64,000 nucleotides of DNA from Metridium senile (lineage: Eukaryota; Cnidaria; Anthozoa; Actiniaria; Metridiidae): NCBI GenBank assembly GCA_949775045.1, contig OX459106.1, positions 124,001 through 188,000 of the forward strand. Direction: 5' to 3'. The position numbers and the translations under genes were made by a program. The notes beneath the pieces were generated by a model. It was not told where the DNA came from, did not search any database, and saw only the letters and a list, made by a program, of their open reading frames with translations. Shown piece by piece: positions 9,363 through 21,058 of the stretch (within the stretch, counting starts at the first letter, position 1; every line of letters begins with the position of its first letter).

Positions 9363-12300
9363 ATGTTGAAAACTTCCTGCATGAAAATACTATTTGCCTT
9401 TTTATTGATTGTATATCAAGTGTTTGCAGATGAAAATACAGGTAAGATTAATCTATATTAAATAATATAAAAATTATTAGTGTGAAATAGAGCGCAAATA
9501 AAATATCAATGAAATTCCAGTTTTGTTTTCACTATTCTGCTGCATTGATATATGCAAGATTGTACAAAATAGTACAATTAGACAATGCATATTTAGTTTT
9601 GTCCCCACTGTTCTGCTAAAGGGATAAAGTGAAGGCATTTAACCCGTTAAATAGAAATTGCTTGCTAAAGTGTAATAGTCAAATAGACTCAAAGGAAAAC
9701 AATGGAATTAGGATCTACTAAAGAGTGTTAGTCTAATATTTATTTCACGGGTTTAATGACCTAATTCTATCTACAAGTTTATACAAAATATTGCAATTAG
9801 ACAATACATATATTTAGTTTTGTTTTCACTTTTCTTCTGCTGTGATAGACACAAGTGTACAACCAAATGATTGTTATAAAAGGACGAACAAACCGTTAAC
9901 ACCAGACGAATGTCGTACACTCTACTTAAATGAACCAATCATCGGCAAGGCTCTCCCTGGTCACGTGATAGCCAATAAGACGGTTGGTACCGAGATGTTG
10001 TGTAGTACCAAGTGTTTTATGAATCCTGATTGTATTTCGGTGAACTATAACACTACACCTGAAGCAACACCAAACTGTCAACTGTCTAGTAGCAGTAATG
10101 AAAGTCTACTTGTTGCTCAAAAAGAGATAGTCTATCAATCATCCAAGGTAATAGAATATGAACCTTTTATTGTGATGGTGGTGGTGGTGGTGGTGGTGGT
10201 GATGGTGGTTGAGGTGGTGGTGGTGGTGGTGATGGTGGTGGCGATGATAATGGTTGTGGAGATGGTATTGGTGAGGTTAATGGTGATTGTGATGGTAACG
10301 GTGAAGGTGATGATGTTGATGGCGATGATGGTGGTGGTAATCATGATGATGTTGGTAATGATGATGTTGATTGTGGTGATTGTGTTGGTGAAAGTGTTGG
10401 TGATGGTGGTGGTGATTGTGATGATGATGGCAATACCATTTTATCTCCAGAATAATTGCATTGGGAAGGAGTGTCCATTGGTAAACATGACTTGTCAGGC
10501 AGGTTTTGGTGTCGACGGTTATCGCTGTGCCTGTCCTAAATGTTTCACGGGCGACCACTGTGACAAACGTAAGCAAAACCATTCTATACTACTCTACGTA
10601 ATTTTCATAAGTACGAGTATGTAATGCATGTCCAAGAAGCCAGGGAAGTTTTAGTGCAATGGCGAGGTTGTTAGACATTTTAGAATTTTTCGATTCAAAT
10701 TTCAGAATTTTAGTAGTTGAGGGAGTATTCATTATGTCCACTGTTCATTGTTGGGGGAACTGCTAGAATATATTTTGTTGTTGACAAAATTATATTGTAC
10801 AAATACGTATTCTGCTTTAATTTGTTGTTCGAACATGTTTAATGCAATCATGTGCATTGTTAAATCTAGAGGAAATTCCCACATGCGCAAAGACCAACTT
10901 TTCCCTCCCATATGTGACAGTTGTAGTTAAAATCGAGTAAACAGTTTCATTCAGATAAAGTCCTGCATGGTTTGAGCTGAGCTTGTCTCAGTGTACCGAT
11001 GTCTTTGATACAAGGGACAATCTCTCATGGGTAACATGAAGCATTTTTTAAATATATTGATGTATGATAGAAAACTAGAACTATTAGTTTAAATTAATTA
11101 AATTAAATATTAGCTTTCATCAATTAAATTTTACGTGGATGAGGTAAAGTGAGAGTAAATTTTCCTCATCCAATATTTAAATTTGATATCATAATGGCAA
11201 ACATGTTCTTCTCTTTACTAGATACAAGGGACACTGTTCTAATCTTCCCAGAAAAGTCTATCAATCAAGTCATTGAAATCAACAAACCCTTTCCCCAAAG
11301 ACTTAAAGCCTTCACTATCAGTATATGGCTGCAACCGAGTACAAAAACAGAATTTAAACCTTTTTTTAGTTATGCAACTAAAAAAGATGATAATGAACTA
11401 CTGTTATATACAACAGACTACCAGTTACGCGTCATATTTATCAAAAAACAGTAGTATGTACCACCTATCTGCCAGTTTAAGTGTCTGCCAGTTTAAGTGT
11501 CTGCCAGTTTAAGTGTCTGCCAGTTTAAGTGTCTGTCATTTTAAGTGTCTGTCAGTTTGAGTGTCTGTCAGTTTGAGTGTCTGTCAGTTTGAGTGTCTGT
11601 CAGTTTGAGTGTCTGTCTGTTTAAGTGTCTGTCAGTTTTAGTGTCTGTCAGTTTAAGTATCTGTCAGTTTGAGTGTCTGTCAGTTTAAGTGTCTGTCAAT
11701 TTAAGTGTCTGTCAGTTTAAGTGTCTGTCATTTTAAGTGTCTGCCAGTTTAAGTGTCTGTCAGTTTGAGTGTCTGTCAGTTTGAGTGTCTGTCAGTTTGA
11801 GTGTCTGTCAGTTTGAGTGTATGTCAGTGTGAGTGTCTCTCAGTATGAGTGTCTGTCAGTTTAAGTGTCTGTCAGTTTGAGTGTCTGTCAGTTCGAGTGT
11901 CTGTCAGTTTGAGTGTCTGTCTGTTTAAGTGTCTGTCAGTTTTAGTGTCTGTCAGTTTAAGTATCTGTCAGTTTAAGTGTCTGTCAGTTTAAGTGTCTGT
12001 CAATTTAAGTGTCTGTCAGTTTAAGGGACTGGTCATAAAGTACAGGGGGGAGTGAGCTGGTAAAATCAGGGGGTGGGCCATTTGTTTTTCTGCTTCAAAA
12101 AAGGGTGGGCTATGTACAAAATGAGTATGACTTAGGGGTGGGCCATGTTAAAAACAGGATCCAAGATGAACCAGGCCCATCAGGAGACTTTATGAAGGCT
12201 TACATGACATCAAAAAAGGAATCACAATTCTTGTTTAATAGCACAGAGCTTCATTTATGGACAGCTTCATCAGAAACTAAGCAAGCAACCATGCCTGGGC

Positions 12301-14586
12301 ATTTTTACTTCAAGAAAATTCAATTATTCATTAAACGCCACGTGGAAGTAGGGGAGCTCTACATGGAGTTCTTGAAGGGTTCTTGCAGTTCAAGATCCAG
12401 CAATATGTGCGAATTCTGTGAGAAGTATCCCAAGCTCAATTATTCAATTGAACGTGTTCCAAGGCCAAAACCCGATGAAGCTGCTCTTCCGAGTCTTAAG
12501 TATTTGCCATACGATAAGACACCGATAGTCAAGGAAGATGGTTTTCAAAGGGATGTTGATGACTATCAACCTAGAGCACAGCTCCGAAAGTGTTTCGAAG
12601 ATGAAAACATATCCTTAGATGACACCGAATCTATTAAAGAATTCTCGAAGAAATTTGCAGTTAGGGAGGATCTGGTCAGGAAATACTTAGATCATTTGCA
12701 ATATCTAAAAGTTAAAAGAATTAAGAGGGCACAAGAGCTGCAAAAAAAAACAAAGTTACTGAATCGTCAAAAGTGTATGAAGATTACAACTGGAAAGAAA
12801 TGCAAGAAACGGGAACACTTAAAAAACTCAAAGTGTCAGTCCTAGATCTCTTTCTCAAGAAGAACAATCTGCTGAAGCCTAGAATGAAGAAAAATGAGAA
12901 AGTCCTTGTTATTAACGCATGGCTTTCGATGCAGTTTCTGAACGCTACTACAAATACATCTACAGAGCAGACTGAGGAGATCGATCATAATAGGTTGGAG
13001 GACACAGATGAATACACCTAATTCAAAAAAGGTTGACGGGGCGAACGGCGATTGGCGATTGAAATTCGTATTGTCCACAGTCGTGGACAATAGGAATTTC
13101 AATCGCCAATCGCCGTTCGCCCCGTCAACCTTTTTTGAATTAGGTGTATACTGATGAAAGTGATGAGGAAAGAAATCACATTGTCATTCACGAAATTGGA
13201 TTTTCGGAGAGCAGTGAAGATGATACTGAAAGCAATGAAGAAAATGAGATTATGGATGGAAATCAAGATGCTATGTCAGCTAAAATCACAAGAAGTGGAA
13301 GACAAGTGATCCAGAGAAAATTATTTTGGCAGTTGTGACTGGTTGGTGAGTCGGGTATATTACTTAAGGTTGGGGTGGGCCATTTATATTTATGACCTTG
13401 GATTTGAGTGGGCCATTGTATTTTCAGCTTTTTTTTAAGGTTGGGTCATTAGTAAACAAGTCCAATCGATTTGGGTTTTACCAGCCCACCCACCCCTGTA
13501 CTTTATGACCAGTCCCTAAGTGTATGTCAGTTTAGGTGTCTGTGAGTTTAGGTGTCTCTCAGTTTGAGTGTCTCTCAGTTTAAGTGTCTGTCAGTATGAA
13601 TGTCTGTCAGTTTAAGTGTCTGTCAGTTTAATTGTTCGTCAGTATGCGTGTCTGTCAGTTTGAGTGTATGTCAGTTTGAGTGTCTGTCAGTTTAAGTGTC
13701 TGTCAGTATGAGTGTCTGTCAGTTTAAGTGTATGTCAGTATGAGTGTCTCTCAGTTTAAGTGTCTGTCAGTTTGAATGTCTGTCAGTTTGAGTGTCTGTT
13801 AGTTTGAGTGTCTGTCTGTTTAAGTGTCTGTCAGTTTAAGTGTCTGTCAGTTTAAGTGTCTGTCAGTTTAAGTGTCTGTCAGTTTAAGTGTTTGTCAGTG
13901 TAAGTGTCTGTCAAATAAAGTGTCTGCCAGTTTAAGTGTCTGTCTGTTTAAGTGTCTGTCAGTTTGAGTGTCTGTCAGTGTAAATGTCTGTCAGTGTAAG
14001 TGTCTGCAGTGTAAGTGTCTGTCAGTTGAAGTGTATGTCAGTATACAACTGCATAACTTGTTTGTGTGTCTGTCTGACTGTTTTTCTGTTGGGTATTTAT
14101 GATGTCTGTCTGTCTGTTTTTCTGTTTGATGTTTCATCTGTGTATTCCTTTCTTTCTGACTTTTGATTATCTCTGTCCACCAGCAAACTCGTCAACATTT
14201 GTGATGGTGAATGGCACCATGTCGCTGTTACCTGGACAAGTTCCACTGGTGAATTAATTATCTACAAAGATGGGCTGAACATCAATGAGGAGAGCAATGT
14301 CCTTGAAGGCGAACACATAGATGAAGGAGCTTTGGTCCTTGGCCAAGATCAGGACAGTCCGCTTGGAGGATATGACAGCAACCAACTTTTCCAAGGCAAC
14401 ATAACTGGTGTCAATGTATGGAACAAAGTTCTGCCTGGAAATGAAATTGAGGACTTGGCCATCAATTGCGAAGCCGGCCAGGAAGGCAATCTGGTCAAAT
14501 GGTCTAAATTTCTTTCTCATCGAAACGACTACATCGGTTATTACTGTGGTATTACATGCAATCCATCGTGGTGTGATGAGCAGTAA
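9363..14586 (+). CDS. Secreted PAN-EGF-pentraxin protein, copy 2
   Basis: Exons 9363-9441, 9849-10147, 10451-10568, 11222-11453 and 14184-14586 join in frame to 376 residues. The signal peptide begins MLKTSCMKILFAFLL. The PAN-like and EGF-like exons match copy 1 closely, but exon 4 is the most diverged of the four copies (for example LIFPEKSINQ and KKDDNELLLY). It alone keeps the Asp-Asn pair that in vertebrate CRP/SAP binds calcium. LVLGQDQDS supplies the other ligands. The pentraxin signature HxCx(S/T)WxS has Ala in place of Cys (HVAVTWTS). Intron 4 is 2.7 kb because of a 1.49-kb transposon. The end at exon 4 was chosen at CAGTA/GTATGTA to match the phase and length (232 bp) of the other copies; an alternative GT two bases earlier breaks the frame. 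Confidence 0.85.
10174..10430. repeat. (GGT/GAT)n intron 2 of gene 2
   Basis: This is a more degenerate triplet array than in the other copies. A Val/Met-rich open frame runs through it from the upstream exon, but exon joining at 10147/10451 restores the EGF-like domain. Confidence 0.85.
12105..13338 (+). pseudogene. Broken transposon-borne protein of unknown function
   Basis: A 246-codon frame (12105-12845) changes frame near 12770. The continuation (12773-13021, with DYNWKEMQETGTLKKL then a Lys-rich SVLDLFLKKNNLL stretch resembling a SAP-type helix pair) is interrupted by a palindromic MITE at 13015-13146. Beyond it, 13149-13338 continues as an acidic Ser/Glu tail ending ITRSGRQVIQRKL. I recall similar proteins of unknown function in cnidarian and fish genomes, but I cannot name the family. 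I see no DDE-type catalytic core, so this may be an accessory protein or only the C-terminal part of a larger protein. Confidence 0.6.
13015..13146. mobile_element. Near-perfect palindromic MITE nested in the transposon
   Basis: Two arms of about 60 bp, beginning CACCTAATTCAAAAAAGGTT, are reverse complements around a short centre. TA flanks both ends (13013-13014 and 13147-13148). Removing it with one TA restores a continuous acidic reading frame across the junction, which shows it inserted into coding sequence. Confidence 0.85.
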
Positions 14587-14827
14587 TTCCCGACATGGCC
14601 ATGTACTGGTATATACACGTGCACCTATTTTAAAAATCATTGTCGCTGCTGAACGTACCACCACTACAAAACAGCAAAGATATGATTGACAAACCACAAA
14701 AGACAAACGCCTTCACGAATATTAAGATCACGATGCATAAATAATACTGATAACTACTATAAGTTACATCACTTTATTTTAATATGTCATATAAGGGATT
14801 ACAAATGCATGACAAAAATATTTAACA

Positions 14828-14870
14828 ATTAAATCACAGAATTAGACGAAATGTTCAGAGTTGTGCTTGT
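14828..14870 (+). terminator. Variant poly(A) signal of gene 2
   Basis: ATTAAA stands where copies 1, 3 and 4 have AATAAA, and the same GT-rich element follows. Confidence 0.45.
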
Positions 14871-15026
14871 TGTGTTAATCCCTGCCCTTTTCCGATTTCC
14901 ATCACGAAACAGTTTATCATATGCGAATCTACGGGAAGCTTCACTTTGACCATGTAATATAATAAGGTCACTGTCTCTAATATACATCACGAAGCAGTTT
15001 ATCATATGCGAATCTACGGCAAGATG

Positions 15027-15285
15027 TGTCCATTATAAGACGACTTGTCCATCATAAGACGTCTTGTCCGGCATCATAAGACGATTTGTCCATCATAAGA
15101 CGACTTGTCCATCATAAGACGACTTGTCCATCATAAGACGACTTGTCCATCATAAGACGACTTGTCCGTCATAAGACGACTTGTCCGTCATAAGACGACT
15201 TGTCCATCATAAGACGATTTGTCCATCATAAGACGACTTGTCCATCATAAGACGACTTGTCCATCATAAGACGACTTGTTCGTCT
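15027..15285. repeat. 19-bp array after gene 2
   Basis: This is a shorter version of the TCCATCATAAGACGACTTG array found after gene 1. Confidence 0.9.
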
Positions 15286-15466
15286 TCTAGTGCGATAACG
15301 TCTATTCTCATCATCAGTATACCAAATATTAAAGTTGGTTTTATTAATGCATCGTGCCATTTTGGTTTCGATCTCAACTTGTTTTCGTCTTCGTTCGAGT
15401 CCAGTCTCTAACTTTCTATTTGTTTGTTCGTGATTTTGGTCGTTAGCCAAGTAAGTTGCTATGGTG

Positions 15467-15488
15467 TGACGTCAACTGGATATAAATA
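15467..15488 (+). promoter_or_regulatory. CRE plus TATA-box module in spacer 2
   Basis: TGACGTCA at 15467-15474 and TATAAATA at 15481-15488 show the same spacing as in spacer 1. Confidence 0.4.
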
Positions 15489-16229
15489 AAGGCCAAGAAG
15501 TAAATGAATGCTGGTAATGTATTGAAATTACACCCCGTTAACAACGCCGTTAAAATACTAACATTTTGTTATAAGTTCGAATTCTTTAGAAAACAAGTCT
15601 GATTTCAATGCATTACCAGCAAAAAACCAGCATTCATTTCGGTCTTGTCTTGATGCTAGCGCTTGTTGCTTTTAAGTGACAATGTTTTTGAAACATGTGT
15701 ATATGTTCGTGACCTTTGTCATTAGCGACATGGCGTTGCTATGGTATGACATCAGCTGAACATAAAACAGTTAATTAATTGAAGTTCCTGGAGATACTCA
15801 ATGCCTAACTGCAAAGATATTGTGTTTTTTAAACAGGAAGTCATTATAAATGAACTATTTTTGCAAAACTGGCCTAATAATTTCGCTATTTTCAAGATAT
15901 AGACAGCTGGTATTTTTGAGAATATCTCGCTTCGATAAGTTTTACTACTTTGACGTTTTCACCATCCAAAAGAATGAAACAAATTTCACCAATTATTATT
16001 ATTATTATTTTTGTATTGATGACGCTTTTAGTTCCTTTGTTCTGATGCAGTTTTCATGCCATTCATTTTTAATAATCTATTTTGTATTCAGAAAAAGTAT
16101 TTTGAGCAAGTTGAGGAAGTCGTTAACACAAAAGAAAAGGTATTTGGAGGATATTTGTTAAACACTGTTTTACTATCCAATCTATTACCACCAAATCGAA
16201 ACATCGTTTAGGATTGGTTTAGAAAAAAC

Positions 16230-16456
16230 AGTAGAGTCTTTCAAAACAATTGCCTTAAACCTAACCAAACAATAGCGATACTGTATTAGGGGGCCAACTA
16301 AACTACATTTAGCTTCGATTAATAACGGACCATCCAAACGTCAGCCAAAATCTTTTTATTTATTGTAAAAGATTGATTGTAATTGAAAGAATTTGAATCG
16401 TTTAAGGAGTGTACACATTACAAAAACTGTTCTATACCACAAACTAAAGAACGAAG
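16230..16456 (+). promoter_or_regulatory. Conserved upstream region of pentraxin gene 3
   Basis: This is the same block as upstream of copies 1, 2 and 4, without the MITE seen before copy 1. Confidence 0.3.
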
Positions 16457-19400
16457 ATGTTGAAAACTTCCTGCATGAAAATACTATTTGCCTTTTTATT
16501 GATTGTATATCAAGTGTTTGCAGATGAAAATACAGGTAGGAATAATCTATATTAAATAATTTCAAATAACTAGCGCAAAATAGAGCACAAACAACATATC
16601 AACGAAATTCCAGTTTTGTTTTCACTATTCTGCTGCATTGATATATGCAAGTTTGTACAAAATAGTACAATTAGACAATACATATTTAGTTTTGTTCTCA
16701 CTGTTCTGCTGTAGTGAAATCCACAAGTTTGTAAAATATAGTGCAATCAGACAATACATATTTAGTTTTGTTCCCACTGTTCTGGTAATTTAAAGGGATA
16801 TCCACAAGTTTGTACAAAATAGTCCAATTAAACAATACAAGTATATTTAGTTGTATTCCCACTGTTCTGCTAAAAGGATAGAGTGAATAGAAATTGCTTG
16901 CTAAAGTGTAAAAGTCAAATAGACTCAAAAGAAAACAATGGAATTAAGGTCTACTAAAGAGTGTTAGTCTAATATTTACTTCACGGGTTTAATGACCTAA
17001 TTCTATCTACAAGTTAAGTTTACACCAAAAATCGTCAGAAGGAGATCTGATACTGCAATCTGAGACCGCAATGAATTGAGGAAAATTGCGTACTGCAAAA
17101 ACCACCCTGGCCCTGTTTTTTTCTTTTTGCGCTCAGCACCTTCAGATTTATATTTACCGTCGCCATATCCGAAGCCAGAAAGTGCACGCACTGAGAAAAC
17201 AACTGTCGTACCCCAGAATTCATTTCGTTCTCAGATTGCAGATTCAGATCTCCTTCTGACAACGTTTTTTGAAATAGGTGTATACAAAATATTGCAATTA
17301 GACAATACATATATTTAGTTTTGTTTTCACTTTTCTTCTGCTGTAATAGACACACGTGTACAACCAAATGATTGTTATAAAAGGACGAACAAACCGTTAA
17401 CACCAAACGAATGTCGTACACTCCACTTAAATCAACCAATCATCGGCAAGGCTCTCCCTGGTCACGTGATAGCCAACAAGACGGTTGGTACCGAGATGTT
17501 GTGTAGGACCAAGTGTTTTATGAATCCTGATTGTATTTCGGTGAACTATAACACTACACCTGAAGCAACACCAAACTGTCAACTGTCTAGTAGCAGTAAT
17601 GAAAGTCTACTTGTTGCTCAAAAAGAGATAGTCTATCAATCATCCAAGGTAATAGAATATGAACCTTTTATTGTGATGGTGGTGGTGGTGGTTGGTAATG
17701 GTAATGGTAATGGTGGTGGTTGGTGATGGTGGTGGTGGTGGTGGTGGTGGTTGGTAATGGTAATGGTAATGGTGGTGGTGGTGGTGGTGGTGGTGGTGTT
17801 GCTTGTGTTGATAGTGATTGATTGTAGTGGTAATGGTGGTGGTGGTGGTTGGTAATGGTAATGGTAATGGTGGTGGTTGGTGATGGTGGTGGTGGTGGTG
17901 ATGTTGATTGTGTTGATAGTGATTGATCGTAGTGGTAATGGTGGTGGTGGTGGTGGTGGTGATGGTGATGGTGGTAGTGGTGGTGGTGATGTTGATTGTG
18001 TTGATAGTGATTGATTGTAATGGTGATGGTGGTGGTAATGGTGGTGATGGTGGTGGTGGTGGTGATGGTGGTGGTGGTGGTGGTGGTAATGGTGGTGGTG
18101 GTGGTGGTGGTGGTGTTGATTGTGTTGATAGTGATTGATTGTAGTGGTAATGGTGGTGGTGGTGGTTGGTAATGGTAATGGTAATGGTGGTGGTTGGTGA
18201 TGGTGGTGGTGGTGGTGATGTTGATTGTGTTGATAGTGATTGATTGTAGTGGTAATGGTGGTGGTGGTGGTGGTGGTGGTGATGGTGATGGTGGTAGTGG
18301 TGGTGGTGATGTTGATTGTGTTGATAGTGATTGATTGTAATGGTGATGGTGGTGGTGGTGGTAATGGTGGTGGTGGTGGTGGTGGTGGTGATGATGGTGA
18401 TGGTGGTAGTGGTGGTGGTGATGTTGATTGTGTTGATAGTGATTGATTGTAATGGTGATGGTGGTGGTAATGGTGGTGGTAATGGTGGTGGTAGTGGTGG
18501 TGGTGATATTGATTGTTTTGATAGTGATTGATTGTAATTGTGGTGATGGTGGTAGTGATTATGGTGATGGTAAAGTCATGATGATATCAATACCATTTTA
18601 TCTCCAGAATGATTGCATTGGTAAAGAGTGTCCATTGGTAAACATGACTTGTCAGGCAGGTTTTGGTGTCGATGGGTATCGTTGTGCCTGCCCTAAATGT
18701 TACACGGGCGACCACTGTGATAAACGTAAGCAAAACTATACTTCCAAACATTATTTTAACTTGATATGTGTTTAAGGTAGTTCGTTATATGTTGCATTAT
18801 ATAATCCAAAACCTTTGCTTATCGACAAACATATTATTGTTGTTTTTAGATACACAGGACACCGTCCTAGTCTTCCCTGACCGTTCCATCAAGCAAGTGA
18901 TTGAAATCAACAAACCTTTTACCAAAAATCTACAAGCCCTTACTGTCAGTATGTGGCTGCAGATAACAGTTACAGATCAGGAACCAACATTTTTTAGTTA
19001 TGCAACTACAGCAAATCATAATGAAATTATGCTGGGTGCAGAAAAAGAAAAATTACGGATTCTATTTAAAAGAAAGCGCTAGTATGTTCCAAACTTACCT
19101 TTTGTGTGTCTGTCTTTTTGTAATTGAGTGTATGTCATTTTGAGTGTCTTTCAGTTTGAGTGTCTGTCAGTTTAAGTGTCTGTCAGTTTGAGTGTCTGTC
19201 AGTTTAAGTGTCTGTCAGTTAGAATGTCTTTCAGTATGAGTGTCTGTTAGTTTTAATGTCTGTCATATTGAGAATCTGTCATTTTGAATGACTGCCTATT
19301 TCAGTGTCGGTCATTTCAGTGTCTGTCCATTTAAGTGTCTGTCAGTTTGAGTGTCTGCCAGTTTATGAGTGTTTGTCAGTTTGAGTGTCTGTCAGTTTGA

Positions 19401-20089
19401 GTGTCTGTCCATTTAAGTGTCTGTCAGTTTGAGTGTCTGTCAGTTTATGAGTGTTTGTCAGTTTGAGTGTCTGTCAGTTTGAGTGTCTGTCAGTTTAAGT
19501 GTCTGCCAGTTTGAGTGTCTGTCAGTTTAAGTGTCTGTCAGTTTGAGTGTCTGTCAGTTTAAGTGTATGTAAGTATGAGTGTCTGCATAACTTGTTTGTG
19601 TGTCTGTCTGTCTGTTTTTCTGTTTGGTATTTATGATGTTTGTCTGTGTCTTCTTTTGTTTCTGACTTTTGATTATCTCTGTCCACTAGTGTTCTCGTCA
19701 ACATTTGTGATGGTGAATGGCACCATATCGCTGTGACCTGGGAAAGTTCCACTGGTGAACTAATTATCTACAAAGATGGGAAAATCATTGAGAAGCACAA
19801 TGTCCGTGAAGGCGAACAGATCGATGAAGGAGCTTTGGTCCTCGGCCAAGACCAGGACAGTCAGTTTGGACGATATCAAAGCCACCAAAGTTTCCAAGGC
19901 AACATAACTGGTGTCAATGTATGGGACAAAGTTCTGCCTGGAAATGAAATTGAGGACTTGGCCATCAATTGCGAAGCCGGCCAGGAAGGCAATCTGGTCA
20001 AATGGTCTAAATTTCTTTCTCATCGAAACGACTACATCGGTTATTACTGTGGTATTACATGCAATCCATCGTGGTGTGATGAACAGTAA
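16457..20089 (+). CDS. Secreted PAN-EGF-pentraxin protein, copy 3
   Basis: Exons 16457-16535, 17350-17648, 18608-18725, 18850-19081 and 19690-20089 join in frame to 375 residues. The product is almost identical to copy 1, including the exon 4 sequence LVFPDRSIKQ and the His-Asn-Glu in place of the Asp-Asn-Glu calcium ligand site. It keeps the C-terminal Cys-rich end ITCNPSWCDEQ. Small changes in the PAN domain include DTR for DTS near its start, and Asn and Gln for Asp and Glu a little later. Intron 1 holds the same MITE as copy 1 (17021-17282). Intron 2 is the longest GGT array of the cluster. Confidence 0.85.
17021..17282. mobile_element. TA-flanked MITE in intron 1 of gene 3
   Basis: This is orthologous in position to the element in gene 1 (3130-3396), with TACACC and GGTGTA ends. 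The shared insertion ties genes 1 and 3 together. Confidence 0.8.
17674..18590. repeat. Expanded (GGT)n higher-order array, intron 2 of gene 3
   Basis: Blocks of GGT/GAT repeats separated by TTGATTGTGTTGATAGTGAT recur every 90-190 bp, giving a second-order repeat. Confidence 0.9.
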
Positions 20090-20334
20090 TTCCCGACATG
20101 GCCATGTACTGGTATATACACGTGCACCTATTTTAAAAATCATTGTCGCTGCTGAACGTACCACCACTACAAAACAGCAAAGATATGATTGACAAACCAC
20201 AAAAGACAAACGTCTTCACGAATATTAAGATCACGATGCATAAACAATAATGATAACTACTAAATATAAGTTACATCACTTTATTTCAATATGTCATAAT
20301 AGGGATTACAAATGCATGACAAAAATGTTTAACA

Positions 20335-20380
20335 AATAAATCACAGAATTAGAAAAAAATGTTCAGAGTTGTGCTTGTTG
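20335..20380 (+). terminator. Poly(A) signal of gene 3
   Basis: AATAAA at 20335-20340 is followed by the conserved GT-rich stretch. Confidence 0.5.
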
Positions 20381-20525
20381 TGTTAATCCCTGCCCTTTTC
20401 CGATTTCCATCACGAAACAGTTTATCATATGCGAATCTACGGGAAGCTTCACTTTGACCATGTAATAAGGTCACTGTCTCTAATATACATCACGAAGCAG
20501 TTAATCATATGCGAATCTACGGCAA

Positions 20526-20860
20526 GATGTGTCCATTATAAGACGACTTGTCCATCATAAGACGTCTTGTCCGGCATCATAAGACGATTTGTCCATCATA
20601 AGACGACTTGTCCATCATAAGACGACTTGTCCACCATAAGACGACTTGTCCGTCATAAGACGACTTGTCCGTCATAAGACGACTTGTCCGTCATAAGACG
20701 ACTTGTCCATCATAAGACGATTTGTCCACATAAGACGACTTGTCCGTCATAAGACGACTTGTCCATCATAAGACGACTTGTCCATCATAAGACGACTTGT
20801 CCATTATAAGACGACTTGTCCATCAAAAGACGACTTGTCCATCATAAGACGACTTGTTCG
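20526..20860. repeat. 19-bp array after gene 3
   Basis: Its unit order closely follows the array after gene 1, including the shortened TCCACATAAGACG unit. This is further support for a close relation between copies 1 and 3. Confidence 0.9.
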
Positions 20861-21036
20861 TCTTCTAGTGCGATAACGTCTATTCTCATCATCAGTATAC
20901 CAAATATTAAAGTTGGTTTTATTAATGCATCGTGCCATTTTGGTTTCGATCTCAACTTGTTTTCGTCTTCGTTCGAGTCCAGTCTCTATTTGTTTGTTCG
21001 TGATTTTGGTCGTTAGCAACGTAAGTTGCTATGGTG

Positions 21037-21058
21037 TGACGTCAACTGGATATAAATA
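21037..21058 (+). promoter_or_regulatory. CRE plus TATA-box module in spacer 3
   Basis: TGACGTCA at 21037-21044 and TATAAATA at 21051-21058 show the same spacing as in spacers 1 and 2. Confidence 0.4.

Larger units (their letters stand above)
12025..13516 (+). mobile_element. 1.49-kb DNA transposon in intron 4 of gene 2
   Basis: The terminal inverted repeat is 24 bp perfect, starting GGGACTGGTCATAAAGTACA, and extends imperfectly to about 45 bp. TAA on each side (12022-12024 and 13517-13519) is a probable 3-bp target duplication, the type made by PIF/Harbinger elements; assignment to that superfamily is an inference. The insertion interrupts the 16-bp minisatellite array and is absent from genes 1, 3 and 4. 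It carries a broken coding region and a nested MITE. Confidence 0.85.
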
